NCBI GenBank assembly: GCA_023459495.1
Contig: JAEWTL010000085.1
Location: 186,001-250,000, forward strand
Direction of reading: 5' to 3'
Source of the DNA: Bacillota bacterium
GTDB lineage: Bacteria > Bacillota > Clostridia > Christensenellales > SZUA-584
DNA length: 64,000 nucleotides
The notes beneath the pieces are model-generated. The model was not told the origin of the DNA and made no database searches. It worked only from the letters and a program-made list of their open reading frames with translations. The position numbers and the translations under genes are program-made. Each line of letters opens with the position of its first letter. Positions within the stretch are counted from its first letter, which is position 1. Positions 42,432 to 51,214 of this stretch are shown here, in pieces.

Positions 42432-43178
42432 CTATGCTCTGCCCGGCCGCCTGCCGGGGGTTCTGCGCGTCAGAACCTCGGAATAGATCACCGCTTTTAA
42501 GTACTCGTTTTTGCCCTCAAAGATGTTCAACGGCATGTGCTTCGGCGCTGCGTGAGCCGTGGTATGCAGCGGTTTTGCCCCGTCGAGACTGGAGAGGCTG
42601 CCGAGGTCTGCATCCGTGATGGTTTGCAGGTTCCGGTTTACCTCCGCGGGCTTCCCACCTTCCATGGCATCTGCGCGGCCTTCACTGGACAGTGAGCCCA
42701 GCGAGCCCACGTATTCGCCAAAAGGCGAGGCGGGCCTTGCCTGCGGCGCAGCGGTGCGCGCCTGCAGCGGTGCGGCGGTACGGGCCTCCATGGGTGCAGC
42801 AGTGCGCGCTTCCATAGGCGCTGCGGTGCGCGCTTCCATGGGCGCGGCAGTGCGCGCTTCCATAGGCGCAGCGGTACGGGCCTGCATGGGCGCAAACGGC
42901 GCATTCTGCTGGGGCACATACGGCTGCCGCGGCGCACTGTACTGCTGCGCGTACATCGGGTTCGGCTGCGCGGTATACGCGTTCGCCGGACGCTGCGGTG
43001 CGGCGGGCTGCTGCGATGCAGTCTCCTGCGCCATCATTGCCGCCCGCTGAATGTCGCTCATAGGCCTTTGTCCGGCCTGTGCCGCACGCTGCGCTTCTTC
43101 CCGCTTTTTGTTTTTCGAGACAGCGGATATGATGCTGAGGATCACGCTGCCTGCGATTATAATCCATAACAGATCCAT
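42432..43178 (-). CDS. Membrane-anchored protein with MEARTAAP octapeptide repeats (floA operon)
   Basis: 248 residues. One N-terminal membrane segment (LLWIIIAGSVILSIISAVS), then a basic, Gln/Ala/Pro-rich stretch, six octapeptide repeats at about 98-145 (MQARTAAP, four MEARTAAP, LQARTAAP), and a C-terminal part ending NIFEGKNEYLKAVIYSEVLTRRTPGRRPGRA. The tail (VIYSEVLTRR) is the most conserved-looking region. It follows floA by 10 bases and shares its operon, so a link with flotillin membrane domains is plausible. No family recognised. Confidence 0.7.
   Translation of the reverse strand: MDLLWIIIAGSVILSIISAVSKNKKREEAQRAAQAGQRPMSDIQRAAMMAQETASQQPAAPQRPANAYTAQPNPMYAQQYSAPRQPYVPQQNAPFAPMQARTAAPMEARTAAPMEARTAAPMEARTAAPMEARTAAPLQARTAAPQARPASPFGEYVGSLGSLSSEGRADAMEGGKPAEVNRNLQTITDADLGSLSSLDGAKPLHTTAHAAPKHMPLNIFEGKNEYLKAVIYSEVLTRRTPGRRPGRA
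42744..42887 (-). repeat. Six tandem 24-bp repeats encoding M(E/Q)ARTAAP
   Basis: Units of exactly 24 bases in frame; third positions differ between units, so they are not freshly copied. Confidence 0.85.
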
Positions 43179-43187
43179 GGTTATCGC

Positions 43188-44240
43188 CTATTCCTGCATC
43201 GTTTCTTTCTCGCGCTTGGGATCGGCTGCGCTCGAAATCGCATCGCGCATGCTGGTATCAGCCATCACGTTCTTCATGTTGTAGTAGTCCATGATACCGA
43301 GGTTGCCTTCGCGGAAAGCGGTTGCCATGGCACGGGGAATCTCCGCCTCGGCTTCCACGACCTTGGCGCGCATTTCCTGCACGGCAGCAAGCATTTCCTG
43401 CTCCTTTGCCACAGCCATCGCGCGGCGCTCTTCGGCTTTTGCCTGGGCGATCTTCTTATCAGCCTGCGCCTGATCGATCTGCAACTGTGCGCCGATGTTG
43501 CGGCCCACATCCACGTCCGCGATGTCGATGGAGAGGATCTCAAACGCGGTGCCCGCGTCGAGGCCTTTGGACAGCACGGTCTTGGAGATGCGGTCCGGGT
43601 TTTCCAGCACTTCCTTATGTGTCAGCGCGGAACCGACCGTGGTGACGATACCTTCGCCGACGCGCGCGATGACGGTTTCTTCGCCCGCGCCGCCCACGAG
43701 GCGCTCAATGTTGGTGCGAACGGTGACGCGCGCTTTGGCACGGAGCTCGATACCGTCCTTGGCGATGGCCGCAACCACCGGGGTCTCGATGACCTTGGGG
43801 ATAACGCTCATCTTCACGGCAGTCAGCACGTCGCGGCCTGCGAGGTCAATCGCCGTAGCGCGCTTGAAGTCCATGGGGATATCGGCCTTCTGTGCGGCGA
43901 TCAGCGCGTCCACGACGCGGTCCACGTTGCCGCCCGCGAGGTAATGCTGTTCCAGCATGTCGGTCGTCATGGGCAGACCCGCTTTAACGGCCTTGATGAG
44001 CGGCGTGACGATGCGGTTCGGCGGAATTTTGCGCAGCCGCATACCAATGAGCGAGGATATCTTTAATTTGACCGCAGACGCCCTCGTTTTAATCCACAGC
44101 CCTACAGGAACAAAGCTGAAGAAAATGATGAGGAAGATAAAAATCGCTACGATAATCACGACTATGGCCCAAAGCTGAAGCCCTGTGCCAGCTGCCGCGG
44201 CGGAGCCTGCCGCCAACCCAATGTTGTTCAATGATGGCAT
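43188..44240 (-). CDS. floA: Flotillin-like protein FloA
   Basis: 350 residues. Membrane hairpin segment at about 22-45 (LWAIVVIIVAIFIFLIIFFSF). It continues with the YqfA/FloA core: GLWIKTRASAVKLKISSLIGMRLR, RIVTPLIKAVKAGLPM, ARVTVRTNIERLVGGAGEETVIARVGEG, and the C-terminal Ala/Glu-rich flotillin coiled coil (QAKAEERRAMAVAKEQEM). FloA organises functional membrane microdomains in Firmicutes. Lies 59 bases after the NfeD gene, the usual NfeD-FloA partnership. Confidence 0.95.
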   Translation of the reverse strand: MPSLNNIGLAAGSAAAAGTGLQLWAIVVIIVAIFIFLIIFFSFVPVGLWIKTRASAVKLKISSLIGMRLRKIPPNRIVTPLIKAVKAGLPMTTDMLEQHYLAGGNVDRVVDALIAAQKADIPMDFKRATAIDLAGRDVLTAVKMSVIPKVIETPVVAAIAKDGIELRAKARVTVRTNIERLVGGAGEETVIARVGEGIVTTVGSALTHKEVLENPDRISKTVLSKGLDAGTAFEILSIDIADVDVGRNIGAQLQIDQAQADKKIAQAKAEERRAMAVAKEQEMLAAVQEMRAKVVEAEAEIPRAMATAFREGNLGIMDYYNMKNVMADTSMRDAISSAADPKREKETMQE

Positions 44241-44299
44241 AATGGTTTTCTCCTTTGTTCAGTATTTTTTACATCTAACCAAATTATAAGCGTATCCCG

Positions 44300-44803
44300 T
44301 TATTGCGGATCAAGCTTTTTTACGAATATCCGCGAGCCTTCGGTGCGAACAACCTCGACGGATGTACCCGCGGGCAGAAACTCGCCGTCCGTGAGCACGT
44401 CGGCTCTCTTGCCGTCGAAATCTGCGCTGCCTGCCGGACGAAGCGTCGTGATACTGACGCCGTGGCGGCCGAGCAGATGGGTGTTATCATTGCCCGCCAT
44501 GTAGCCGTCATCGCGGTTTTCCGAGTCCTTCAGCACGATGGTGGAACGGTACAGCCAGCCCTTTTTAAGGCTTCGGCCAAAGATGAATCCCAGCGCTGTT
44601 ACGATGACGCTCATGATGAGAAACAGCAACAGCCCCTCGGTGAGCGTCTTGGCCTGAAACACGATGCATAAAAGAAGGCAGATGATGCCGAGGATGCCGA
44701 ACACCCCAAAACCCGGCACGAACAACTCGACGAGCAGCAGCACAAGACCGATGATAAACAGAATCAGCGCTACCGGTTCGATCGTTTGAAACAGTTCCGC
44801 CAT
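44300..44803 (-). CDS. NfeD-family membrane protein (FloA partner)
   Basis: 167 residues from ATG 44803 (AAAGGGG seven bases upstream). About three or four membrane helices at 8-85 (VALILFIIGLVLLLVELFVPGFGVFG), then an OB-fold NfeD C-terminal domain (LLGRHGVSITTLRPAGSADFDGKRADVLTDGEFLPAGTSVEVVRTEG in outline). NfeD proteins pair with flotillins or stomatins. It lacks the ClpP-like protease domain of long NfeDs. First gene of the NfeD-FloA-repeat protein operon. Confidence 0.93.
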   Translation of the reverse strand: MAELFQTIEPVALILFIIGLVLLLVELFVPGFGVFGILGIICLLLCIVFQAKTLTEGLLLFLIMSVIVTALGFIFGRSLKKGWLYRSTIVLKDSENRDDGYMAGNDNTHLLGRHGVSITTLRPAGSADFDGKRADVLTDGEFLPAGTSVEVVRTEGSRIFVKKLDPQ

Positions 44804-44923
44804 GTTCTTACCCCTTTCACTCATCCGGATGCAGTATATTTATTATAGTATGTATTCACAGTATAACACAGTTTTCAGAAATATCCATGAAACATTTTGT
44901 TAAGCGGACATGGCAGGGCTGCA

Positions 44924-44953
44924 TTGACATGGGCCAAAGGCACATGATATAAT
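44924..44953 (+). promoter_or_regulatory. Promoter of the Mn2+ riboswitch transcript
   Basis: TTGACA, 18 bases, TATAAT; both hexamers are perfect. The start would be near 44960, right at the aptamer. Confidence 0.85.
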
Positions 44954-44962
44954 CAGCGCGTT

Positions 44963-45041
44963 AAAAGGGAGTAGCTTCCAACCGGAGGTCGCACGGTCGT
45001 CAACACGCTGCACTTGCAGCCGGCTCTGCGGTAATTGCGAG
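44963..45041 (+). ncRNA. yybP-ykoY manganese riboswitch aptamer
   Basis: AAAAGGGAGTAGC at 44963, ACGGTCGTCAACACG in the middle, CCGGCTCTGCGGTAATTGCG then AGAC at the end. These are the conserved blocks of the yybP-ykoY family, which binds Mn2+. The next gene is a P-type cation ATPase, the commonest partner. The 323 bases between the NfeD gene and the ATPase hold this RNA, its promoter and terminator. Confidence 0.92.
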
Positions 45042-45075
45042 ACTTTTAATGCGGGTGCGCATTGAAAGTTTTTTT
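45042..45075 (+). terminator. Expression-platform terminator of the Mn2+ riboswitch
   Basis: ACTTTTAATGCG, loop GGTG, CGCATTGAAAGT (12 bp, one G-U), then TTTTTTT. Mn2+ binding is expected to favour read-through. Confidence 0.92.
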
Positions 45076-45126
45076 GTTATATTGGTGTAATTTTACCGAA
45101 GCTTTAAACGGGGAAGGAGATTTCCA

Positions 45127-47781
45127 ATGCAGGGACAGCCCTATGGCATGAATAAGGAAACGCTGCTGGAGGCGCTTGACACAAAAGATGCCGGCCTCTC
45201 CGCACAGGAAGCCCAAAGGCGCCTGGAGCAGCATGGCGGCAACGTGCTCCGCGAAGGCAAAAAGCGTACGCTTCTGACGATCATACTCAGTCAGTTCAAG
45301 AACCTGATGATCCTGGTGCTGCTGGCTGCTGCCATCATCAGCTGGGCGGTGGAGCCGGAGGGCGGCATGGCGGACGCGATTATTATCTTCGCGGTGATAT
45401 TGCTGAACGTGGTGATGGGCACCGTACAGGAGAGCCGCGCGGAAGCCGCGCTAGAAGCGCTGAAAAAGCTATCCGCGCCTTCCGCAAACGTGCTGCGGGA
45501 CGGCGGGGTGAAGGCGGTGAAATCTGCCGAGCTTGTGCCGGGCGACGTGGTGCTGCTGGCCGCAGGCGATTTCGTGCCTGCCGACCTGCGCCTCATTGCC
45601 TCTGCGTCGCTGCGCATCGACGAGTCCATGCTCACGGGCGAATCGGTGCCTGCCGAGAAGGACGCTGCGGACGCGCTGCCCGAAGGAACGCCGCTGGCCG
45701 AACGTATCAACATGGCCTACTCGGGCACAAGCGTGGTATACGGTCGCGGCGTGGGTGTGGTAACGGATACCGGTATGGATACCGAGATCGGCAAGATTGC
45801 AGGCGCGCTGGAAAGCGCGGTGGAAAATGAGACGCCGCTGCAGAAGCGCATGGACTCGCTGTCCAAGGTGCTGTCCGTCGGCGTGCTCGCCATTGCGGCC
45901 ATCGTGTTTGGTCTCGGTATGCTGGCCGGGCGCCAACCGCTCGACATGTTCCTCGTGGCCGTGAGCCTTGCGGTCGCGGCGATACCGGAGGGGCTTGCGA
46001 CCGTGGTTACGCTGCTGCTGACCATGGGCGTGCAGAAGATGAGTAAACGCGGTGCGATTATCCGCAAGCTGCCCGCCGTGGAGACGCTGGGTTCCACGAG
46101 CGTGATCTGCTCGGACAAAACCGGTACGCTGACGCAAAATCGTATGAGCGTCATGAAGGTGTATGTTAACGGCACAGGGCAGGACGCGCAGTCACTCGAA
46201 AGCTCGGAGGAGCTCGTATTGCTTGATCGGGCGTTTCTGCTGTGCAACGATACGCAGGAGACTCAAGAGAACGGGGAAACGAAGCTGGCAGGCGATCCAA
46301 CCGAAACCGCGCTGTACGCGTTTGCGGCGCAGCGAGCCGACACGCAGGAGGTCATTCGGCAGCATCCGCGCCGGTACGAGATTCCGTTCGATTCGGAACG
46401 CAAGCTGATGAGCACGGTAAACGGCACGGAAGCGTATACATTATACGTCAAAGGTGCACCGGATGAGCTGGTAGCGCGCTGCACGCACATATCGGTTGGC
46501 GGGCAGGTGCGGGAGCTCACACCGCAGGACGAGAAGACCATTCGTGAAGCCAACGCGGCCATGGCTGCCGAGGCGCTGCGCGTGCTCGCTGCCGCATACC
46601 GACCCCTTACAGCCGTGCCGCACAAGCCGGAGGGCCTGGAAAACGGACTCGTATTCATCGGCCTTGCGGGCATGATGGACCCGCCGCGGCCCGAGGTGCA
46701 GGAGGCTGTCTCACTGTGCCGCAGCGCGGGCATCCGCCCGGTCATGATCACCGGCGACCACAAGCTGACTGCTGTGGCCATCGCGGAGAAGCTGGGCATA
46801 CTCGGCAAGAACGGTAAAGCGTTTTCCGGTGCCGAACTTGATACGCTCTCTGACGAAGCGCTGGACGAACAGCTTTACGACATCGGCGTCTACGCCCGGG
46901 TCGCGCCGGAGCACAAGGTGCGCATCGTAAAGGCCTTCCAGAGAAAAGGCAATGTGGTCGCGATGACGGGCGACGGCGTCAACGACGCCCCGGCCTTAAA
47001 AACCGCGGATATCGGCGTGGGTATGGGCATCACAGGCACAGAGGTCTCCAAGGGCGCTTCCGACATGGTGCTGACCGACGACAACTTTGCCACCATCGTC
47101 AAGGCCGTGGAGGAGGGCCGCCGCATCTTCCGCAACATCAAGATGGCGGTGCAGTATTTGCTGTCCACCAACCTCTCAGAGGTCATCACACTGCTCATCG
47201 GCACGCTGCTTGCCGGGCAGCTTGGGGGCAACTCGGTGCTGTATCCCGTGCAGATATTGTGGATCAACCTGGTGACGGACACGTTCCCGGCGCTGGCGCT
47301 CGGCATGGAGCGTGCCCCGGAGGATGTGATGCGCCGCCAGCCGCGCAGCGCAAAGGAGAACTTCTTCGGAGGCGGCATGGCTGTGGATATGGCGCTGTTC
47401 GGGGCTGTGATGAGCGCACTTACGCTCGGCATTTACTTCCTGTCACTTTCGTGGTACGGTGACTATAAGGTCTCCGCGACCATGGCGTTTTTGACGCTCG
47501 GCCTCGTGCAGCTGTTCCACGCGTTTAACATCCGCGCGGGGCACCGTACGGTGTTCTCCGGCATCACCCACAACCCGTGGATGATCGGCGCGTTCCTGCT
47601 GGCAGGGGCGTTGCAGATCGGTGTCGTGGCCATTGGGCCGGTGGCGGCATTCTTCCGCTCTACGCCACTCTCCGGAACGCAGTGGCTGGAAGTGATCGTG
47701 GCTGCCGCGGTGATCGTCCCGGTATCCGAACTCGTCAAAGGCGTAAAGCGGCTGCTGAAGAAAGGAAAAAAGCGCGCATGA
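45127..47781 (+). CDS. P-type (P2A) cation ATPase, probable Mn2+/Ca2+ exporter
   Basis: 884 residues, AAGGAGA before the ATG. SERCA/PMCA-like: N-terminal cation ATPase domain, actuator loop LTGES (about 168-172), ion-site helix AAIPEGLATVVTLLLTMG, phosphorylation site SDKTGTLTQNRMS (Asp330), KGAPDEL nucleotide-domain motif, and hinge MTGDGVNDAPALK (about 613). Ten membrane helices expected. The upstream Mn2+ riboswitch indicates induction by manganese, so Mn2+ export is the likely main job, with Ca2+ possible. Overlaps the next gene by four bases. Confidence 0.93.
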   Translation: MQGQPYGMNKETLLEALDTKDAGLSAQEAQRRLEQHGGNVLREGKKRTLLTIILSQFKNLMILVLLAAAIISWAVEPEGGMADAIIIFAVILLNVVMGTVQESRAEAALEALKKLSAPSANVLRDGGVKAVKSAELVPGDVVLLAAGDFVPADLRLIASASLRIDESMLTGESVPAEKDAADALPEGTPLAERINMAYSGTSVVYGRGVGVVTDTGMDTEIGKIAGALESAVENETPLQKRMDSLSKVLSVGVLAIAAIVFGLGMLAGRQPLDMFLVAVSLAVAAIPEGLATVVTLLLTMGVQKMSKRGAIIRKLPAVETLGSTSVICSDKTGTLTQNRMSVMKVYVNGTGQDAQSLESSEELVLLDRAFLLCNDTQETQENGETKLAGDPTETALYAFAAQRADTQEVIRQHPRRYEIPFDSERKLMSTVNGTEAYTLYVKGAPDELVARCTHISVGGQVRELTPQDEKTIREANAAMAAEALRVLAAAYRPLTAVPHKPEGLENGLVFIGLAGMMDPPRPEVQEAVSLCRSAGIRPVMITGDHKLTAVAIAEKLGILGKNGKAFSGAELDTLSDEALDEQLYDIGVYARVAPEHKVRIVKAFQRKGNVVAMTGDGVNDAPALKTADIGVGMGITGTEVSKGASDMVLTDDNFATIVKAVEEGRRIFRNIKMAVQYLLSTNLSEVITLLIGTLLAGQLGGNSVLYPVQILWINLVTDTFPALALGMERAPEDVMRRQPRSAKENFFGGGMAVDMALFGAVMSALTLGIYFLSLSWYGDYKVSATMAFLTLGLVQLFHAFNIRAGHRTVFSGITHNPWMIGAFLLAGALQIGVVAIGPVAAFFRSTPLSGTQWLEVIVAAAVIVPVSELVKGVKRLLKKGKKRA

Positions 47782-48563
47782 TCGATTACCACGTCCATTC
47801 CGATATCTCCTTGGACTGCGCGGTAAGCATGGCCGATATGGCTGCTGCTGCTCAGCGGGCGGGTATCCGCGAACTGTGTTTTACCCAGCACATTGATTTG
47901 GGTATGCCGGATGGGCTCGATTTGACGGTGGATATGGACCGCTATCGTACAGAATATGAACAGGTACGGTTGCAGTTTCCCGATATAAATATCAGCATAG
48001 GCATTGAAGCGGGCCTCGACGTGCGTACGAAGGATGCCATGCCCGCGTTGCTCTCCGGCCTCGATTACGTGGTCGGCTCGCAGCATGTGGTTTTCGGGCA
48101 GGATCCATACTACCAGGAAATTTGGGATCAATATGCGCAGCGGGATATCTACGTGGAGTATCTTGCGGAAACGCTGCGCAGCATTGAGGCGTGTGATTTT
48201 TTTGATGTGCTGGGGCATTTGGGATACGTTTCAAAGTTCTGTCCCTACGAGGACAAGTTGATGCGCTACTCCGACTTTCCGGATGCTATCGACGCGATAC
48301 TACGCCTGCTGGTGGAACGGGGCAAGGGGCTGGAGGTCAACACCAACGGCCTTTACATGACGCCCGATACCATGCCGGAAGCGCCCATTATCCGTCGGTA
48401 CCGGGAGTTGGGCGGAGAGATCGTGACCATCGGTTCCGACGCGCACAGAGAAAATGTAGTGGGCCACGCTGTGCCTGAGACACTGGCAGCCCTCAAACGC
48501 ATGGGATACCGGTATATATGCACGTTTAATGCTCGAAAGCCCCAGTTTTTAGCGATAACATGA
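47778..48563 (+). CDS. hisJ: PHP-domain histidinol-phosphatase-like protein
   Basis: 261 residues from ATG 47778 (ATGA overlap with the ATPase). PHP metal-site motifs in order: DYHVHSDIS, FTQHIDLG, GIEAGLD, VGSQHVV, DVLGHLGY and IGSDAHRENVVGHA. It matches the HisJ/HisK type that dephosphorylates L-histidinol phosphate. No his genes are nearby, and PHP phosphatases vary in substrate, so the exact reaction is an inference from family. Confidence 0.85.
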   Translation: MIDYHVHSDISLDCAVSMADMAAAAQRAGIRELCFTQHIDLGMPDGLDLTVDMDRYRTEYEQVRLQFPDINISIGIEAGLDVRTKDAMPALLSGLDYVVGSQHVVFGQDPYYQEIWDQYAQRDIYVEYLAETLRSIEACDFFDVLGHLGYVSKFCPYEDKLMRYSDFPDAIDAILRLLVERGKGLEVNTNGLYMTPDTMPEAPIIRRYRELGGEIVTIGSDAHRENVVGHAVPETLAALKRMGYRYICTFNARKPQFLAIT

Positions 48564-48574
48564 CATGACCGTAC

Positions 48575-48604
48575 TTGAACGATACGGTGCATCGGTGTTA
48601 TAAT
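48575..48604 (+). promoter_or_regulatory. Promoter for trkH-ktrA
   Basis: TTGAAC, 18 bases, TATAAT; the ATG is at 48626. Confidence 0.65.
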
Positions 48605-48625
48605 GCGGGGCATGGTGAACTTTAT

Positions 48626-50011
48626 ATGAAAACTTTGCTGCATAAGCTCAAACTTAAGCCGGAACAAGTCATTGTGGCGGGGTTTCTGCTGTTAATACTC
48701 TTCGGAGCGGTACTGCTGTGCCTGCCGTTTGCGACGCGCGAACGGGGCCTGTCTTTTCTGAACGCACTTTTTACGTCCACCTCGGCGGTTTGCGTTACGG
48801 GGCTGGTCGTTGTGGATACCGCAATGACATTCACCCCGTTCGGTCAGCTCGTAATCCTTGCGCTGATTCAGATCGGCGGTTTGGGCGTGATGACCGTGAT
48901 GTCCACAGTGTTCATCATCCTTGGCAAGCGTATTACCTTAAGCGAACGTCTGTTGATCCAGAACCAGCTGAACGAAGATAATATATCCGGAATGGTGAGG
49001 CTCATCATTCGTGTAATCAAGGTAACGCTCGTGGCCGAAGGCGCGGGCGCGCTTATTTTTGCGACACGTTTTGTACCTGCATTTGGCGTTAAGGGCATCT
49101 ATTACAGCGTGTTTCACGCGATATCCTCATTCTGCAATGCCGGGTTTGACGTGTTCAGCGGTATTACTGGACATGAATTTTCCAGTCTTGTCGGCTTTGC
49201 GAATGATCCGGTAATCATGATCACTACCATGTTGCTTATCATTACGGGTGGCCTCGGATTCATGGTTGTGGCGGATATCTTCAGCCCGATACGTATGCGG
49301 CAGCACAAGAGGCTGACGCGCTATTCACGTTTCGTGCTGATGCTGACCGGCAGCCTGATCGTGATTGGCGCAGCGCTGTTCTTCGTTTTCGAGCTCCCCA
49401 ACCCGGCGACGCTGGGTTCCGATGACCTGACGGTGACAGGCAAGATCATGGGCGGCTTTTTCCAGTCCGTCACGCCTCGTACGGCGGGGTTCAATACCAT
49501 TGACGAGGGCGTCATGACACCGGCTGGTAAGCTGGTGACGATGGTGCTGATGTTTATCGGCGCATCGCCCTCCGGCACGGGCGGTGGTATCAAAACTACC
49601 ACTTTTGCCGTTGTGCTGTTGTTCGCGCTTGCAACCATCATTGGGAGAAAGGAACCCAAGGTATTTGACCGCCGTCTCGCCACGGATACGATCCGCCGCG
49701 CGGTAACCATAATGATTTTGAGCCTGTTGCTGGTAGGCTTCGCGTTCCTCGTGGTAGTCAGCATTGAGGGGCAGCGCGGTATGCCGTTTACATTTGAGAA
49801 TATACTTTTTGAGGTGCTTTCTGCGTTCGGCACGGTGGGACTGACTGCCGGGCTGACGCCGCTGTTAAGCGTGGCGAGCCGCATCGTCATCATTTTTGTG
49901 ATGTTCGCGGGCCGCGTGGGATTCATGACGCTCGTTATGGCACTCTCCAGCCGCGGTCATAACAACGAGTGCAATATCCGTTATCCGGAAGCAAGATTCA
50001 TGGTGGGGTGA
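48626..50011 (+). CDS. TrkH/KtrB-family potassium uptake channel subunit
   Basis: 461 residues from ATG 48626. Four repeated membrane-pore-membrane units with selectivity-loop text: TSTSAVCVTGLVV (first), ISSFCNAGFDVFSGI (second), VTPRTAGFNTIDEG (third), and SAFGTVGLTAGLTP (fourth). The opening KPEQVIVAGFLLLILFGAVLLCLP is typical of KtrB. Imports K+ (often Na+-coupled) when gated by the RCK protein encoded three bases downstream. Confidence 0.93.
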   Translation: MKTLLHKLKLKPEQVIVAGFLLLILFGAVLLCLPFATRERGLSFLNALFTSTSAVCVTGLVVVDTAMTFTPFGQLVILALIQIGGLGVMTVMSTVFIILGKRITLSERLLIQNQLNEDNISGMVRLIIRVIKVTLVAEGAGALIFATRFVPAFGVKGIYYSVFHAISSFCNAGFDVFSGITGHEFSSLVGFANDPVIMITTMLLIITGGLGFMVVADIFSPIRMRQHKRLTRYSRFVLMLTGSLIVIGAALFFVFELPNPATLGSDDLTVTGKIMGGFFQSVTPRTAGFNTIDEGVMTPAGKLVTMVLMFIGASPSGTGGGIKTTTFAVVLLFALATIIGRKEPKVFDRRLATDTIRRAVTIMILSLLLVGFAFLVVVSIEGQRGMPFTFENILFEVLSAFGTVGLTAGLTPLLSVASRIVIIFVMFAGRVGFMTLVMALSSRGHNNECNIRYPEARFMVG

Positions 50012-50013
50012 AT

Positions 50014-50679
50014 ATGGAAAGAAGACAGTTTGTTGTAATCGGTATGGGAAGGTTCGGACAGAGCGTAGCCAGGACGCTGACGTCCATGGGCAAGGAAGTG
50101 CTTGCGGTGGATAAGCACGAGGAGCTCATCAACGATATCGCACCCTATGTGACGCACGCCGTGCAGGCGGACGCGACAGACGAGAAATCGCTCAATGCTC
50201 TGGGGCTGCGCAATTTCGATGTGGCGCTGGTGACCATTGGCGACGATATACAGGCCAGCATTCTCGTGACGCTGCTTTGCAAGGAACTGGGCATCGGCTT
50301 CGTAGTGGCCAAAGCACAGACCGAACTGCATGCGAAAGTGCTGCTGAAGATCGGCGCGGACAAAGTGGTCTTTCCTGAGCGGGATATGGGATTAAAGCTT
50401 GCGCACAACCTGGCCGCGGCCAACGTGATCGACTATATTCAAGTGTCGGACGAGCTGAACGTGCTGGAGATCGGCGTGATATCTTCGTGGGCAGGCAAGA
50501 GCTTGATCGAGCTGGACTTCCGCAAGAAGTACGGCGTCAATGTGATTGCCATTAAAAACGGCAAGGGCGAGATTAACACTGCTCCGCGTGGCGTGGATGT
50601 GCTGAGTTCGGACGACCTGCTGATCGTCGTGGGGCAAACTGCTGATATCGCCCGTATCGAAAAAGTATCAGATAAATAA
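50014..50679 (+). CDS. ktrA: KtrA/TrkA-family RCK regulator of potassium uptake
   Basis: 221 residues from ATG 50014. RCK_N Rossmann domain: QFVVIGMGRFGQSVARTL (nucleotide loop), VDKHEELIN and VQADATDEKSLNALG. RCK_C domain from about 140 (LNVLEIGVISSWAGKSLIELDFRKKYGVNVIAI in part), the part that binds c-di-AMP in Firmicute homologues. Forms the cytoplasmic gating ring for the preceding channel. A terminator follows. Confidence 0.93.
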   Translation: MERRQFVVIGMGRFGQSVARTLTSMGKEVLAVDKHEELINDIAPYVTHAVQADATDEKSLNALGLRNFDVALVTIGDDIQASILVTLLCKELGIGFVVAKAQTELHAKVLLKIGADKVVFPERDMGLKLAHNLAAANVIDYIQVSDELNVLEIGVISSWAGKSLIELDFRKKYGVNVIAIKNGKGEINTAPRGVDVLSSDDLLIVVGQTADIARIEKVSDK

Positions 50680-50693
50680 AAATGCATAAAAGA

Positions 50694-50735
50694 AGCCGGC
50701 GGCATGGCCTTCTCTGCCACACCGCCGGCTCTTTT
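50694..50735 (+). terminator. Rho-independent terminator after ktrA
   Basis: AGCCGGCGG/CCGCCGGCT (9 bp) plus an inner TGGC/GCCA pairing, then CTTTTC. Confidence 0.85.
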
Positions 50736-50739
50736 CATT

Positions 50740-51179
50740 CGGTTGCGCTGCCGCCAGAAAAATGTCGGTTGAACGAATTACATTAGCGGTAGTCCCGCCT
50801 GCGGATTTTGGCGTGCTACGGCAGCCGGTATGTCCGTGCGGCCGAAAAACTCGTATCGTCCTGCAGGTAATCTTTAATTTTGTACCTAAGGCCAAATGGT
50901 CTCAGGTGCCATGGCCGTGAATGCTGCAATACCGACATCTCGGTTGGCCCCGGCTGTGGCTGCGCGCCCTTTCATATATTATTATGTGCAGCTTCCTGTG
51001 AAATATCTATGCATTTTTTGCATGTTTAAAACTGTACATGCCCTTGCATGATACGGAAAAATGCAGGAATCACGCAAACCAATTTCATCTTTGGGCTATA
51101 AACCCGCAATTTTGCCGTTATGGGTCAAAAATAATGCAATATCGCTCTTGCTTAATGCATAATTGGTTGTGATTTTGTA
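50740..51179. other. Long intergenic region upstream of the glutamate synthase operon
   Basis: No convincing gene. The first 250 bases are GC-rich and featureless to the eye. From about 51000 it turns AT-rich and holds a cluster of TGCAT/ATGCA words. Confidence 0.5.
51009..51160. promoter_or_regulatory. Cluster of TGCAT/ATGCA words upstream of the glt promoter
   Basis: ATGCAT at 51009 and 51155, TGCATG at 51019 and 51045, CATGC at 51037, and ATGCA at 51061 and 51134. The first two form an inverted pair around TTTT. They may be binding sites for a nitrogen regulator of unknown type. Confidence 0.35.
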
Positions 51180-51208
51180 TTGATTTTTTATACGGTGAAT
51201 AGTATAAT
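51180..51208 (+). promoter_or_regulatory. Promoter of the glutamate synthase operon
   Basis: TTGATT, 17 bases, TATAAT; start near 51215, giving a leader of about 148 bases. Confidence 0.75.
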
Positions 51209-51214
51209 GGTACA

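Noticed and set aside
42744..42887. CRISPR-like regular 24-base repeats
   Set aside because: No unique spacers; the units are contiguous and in frame within a protein gene.
50668..50895. 75-codon minus-strand frame after ktrA
   Set aside because: No SD, overlaps the ktrA terminator, and no recognisable family; it could be a gene remnant but cannot be supported.
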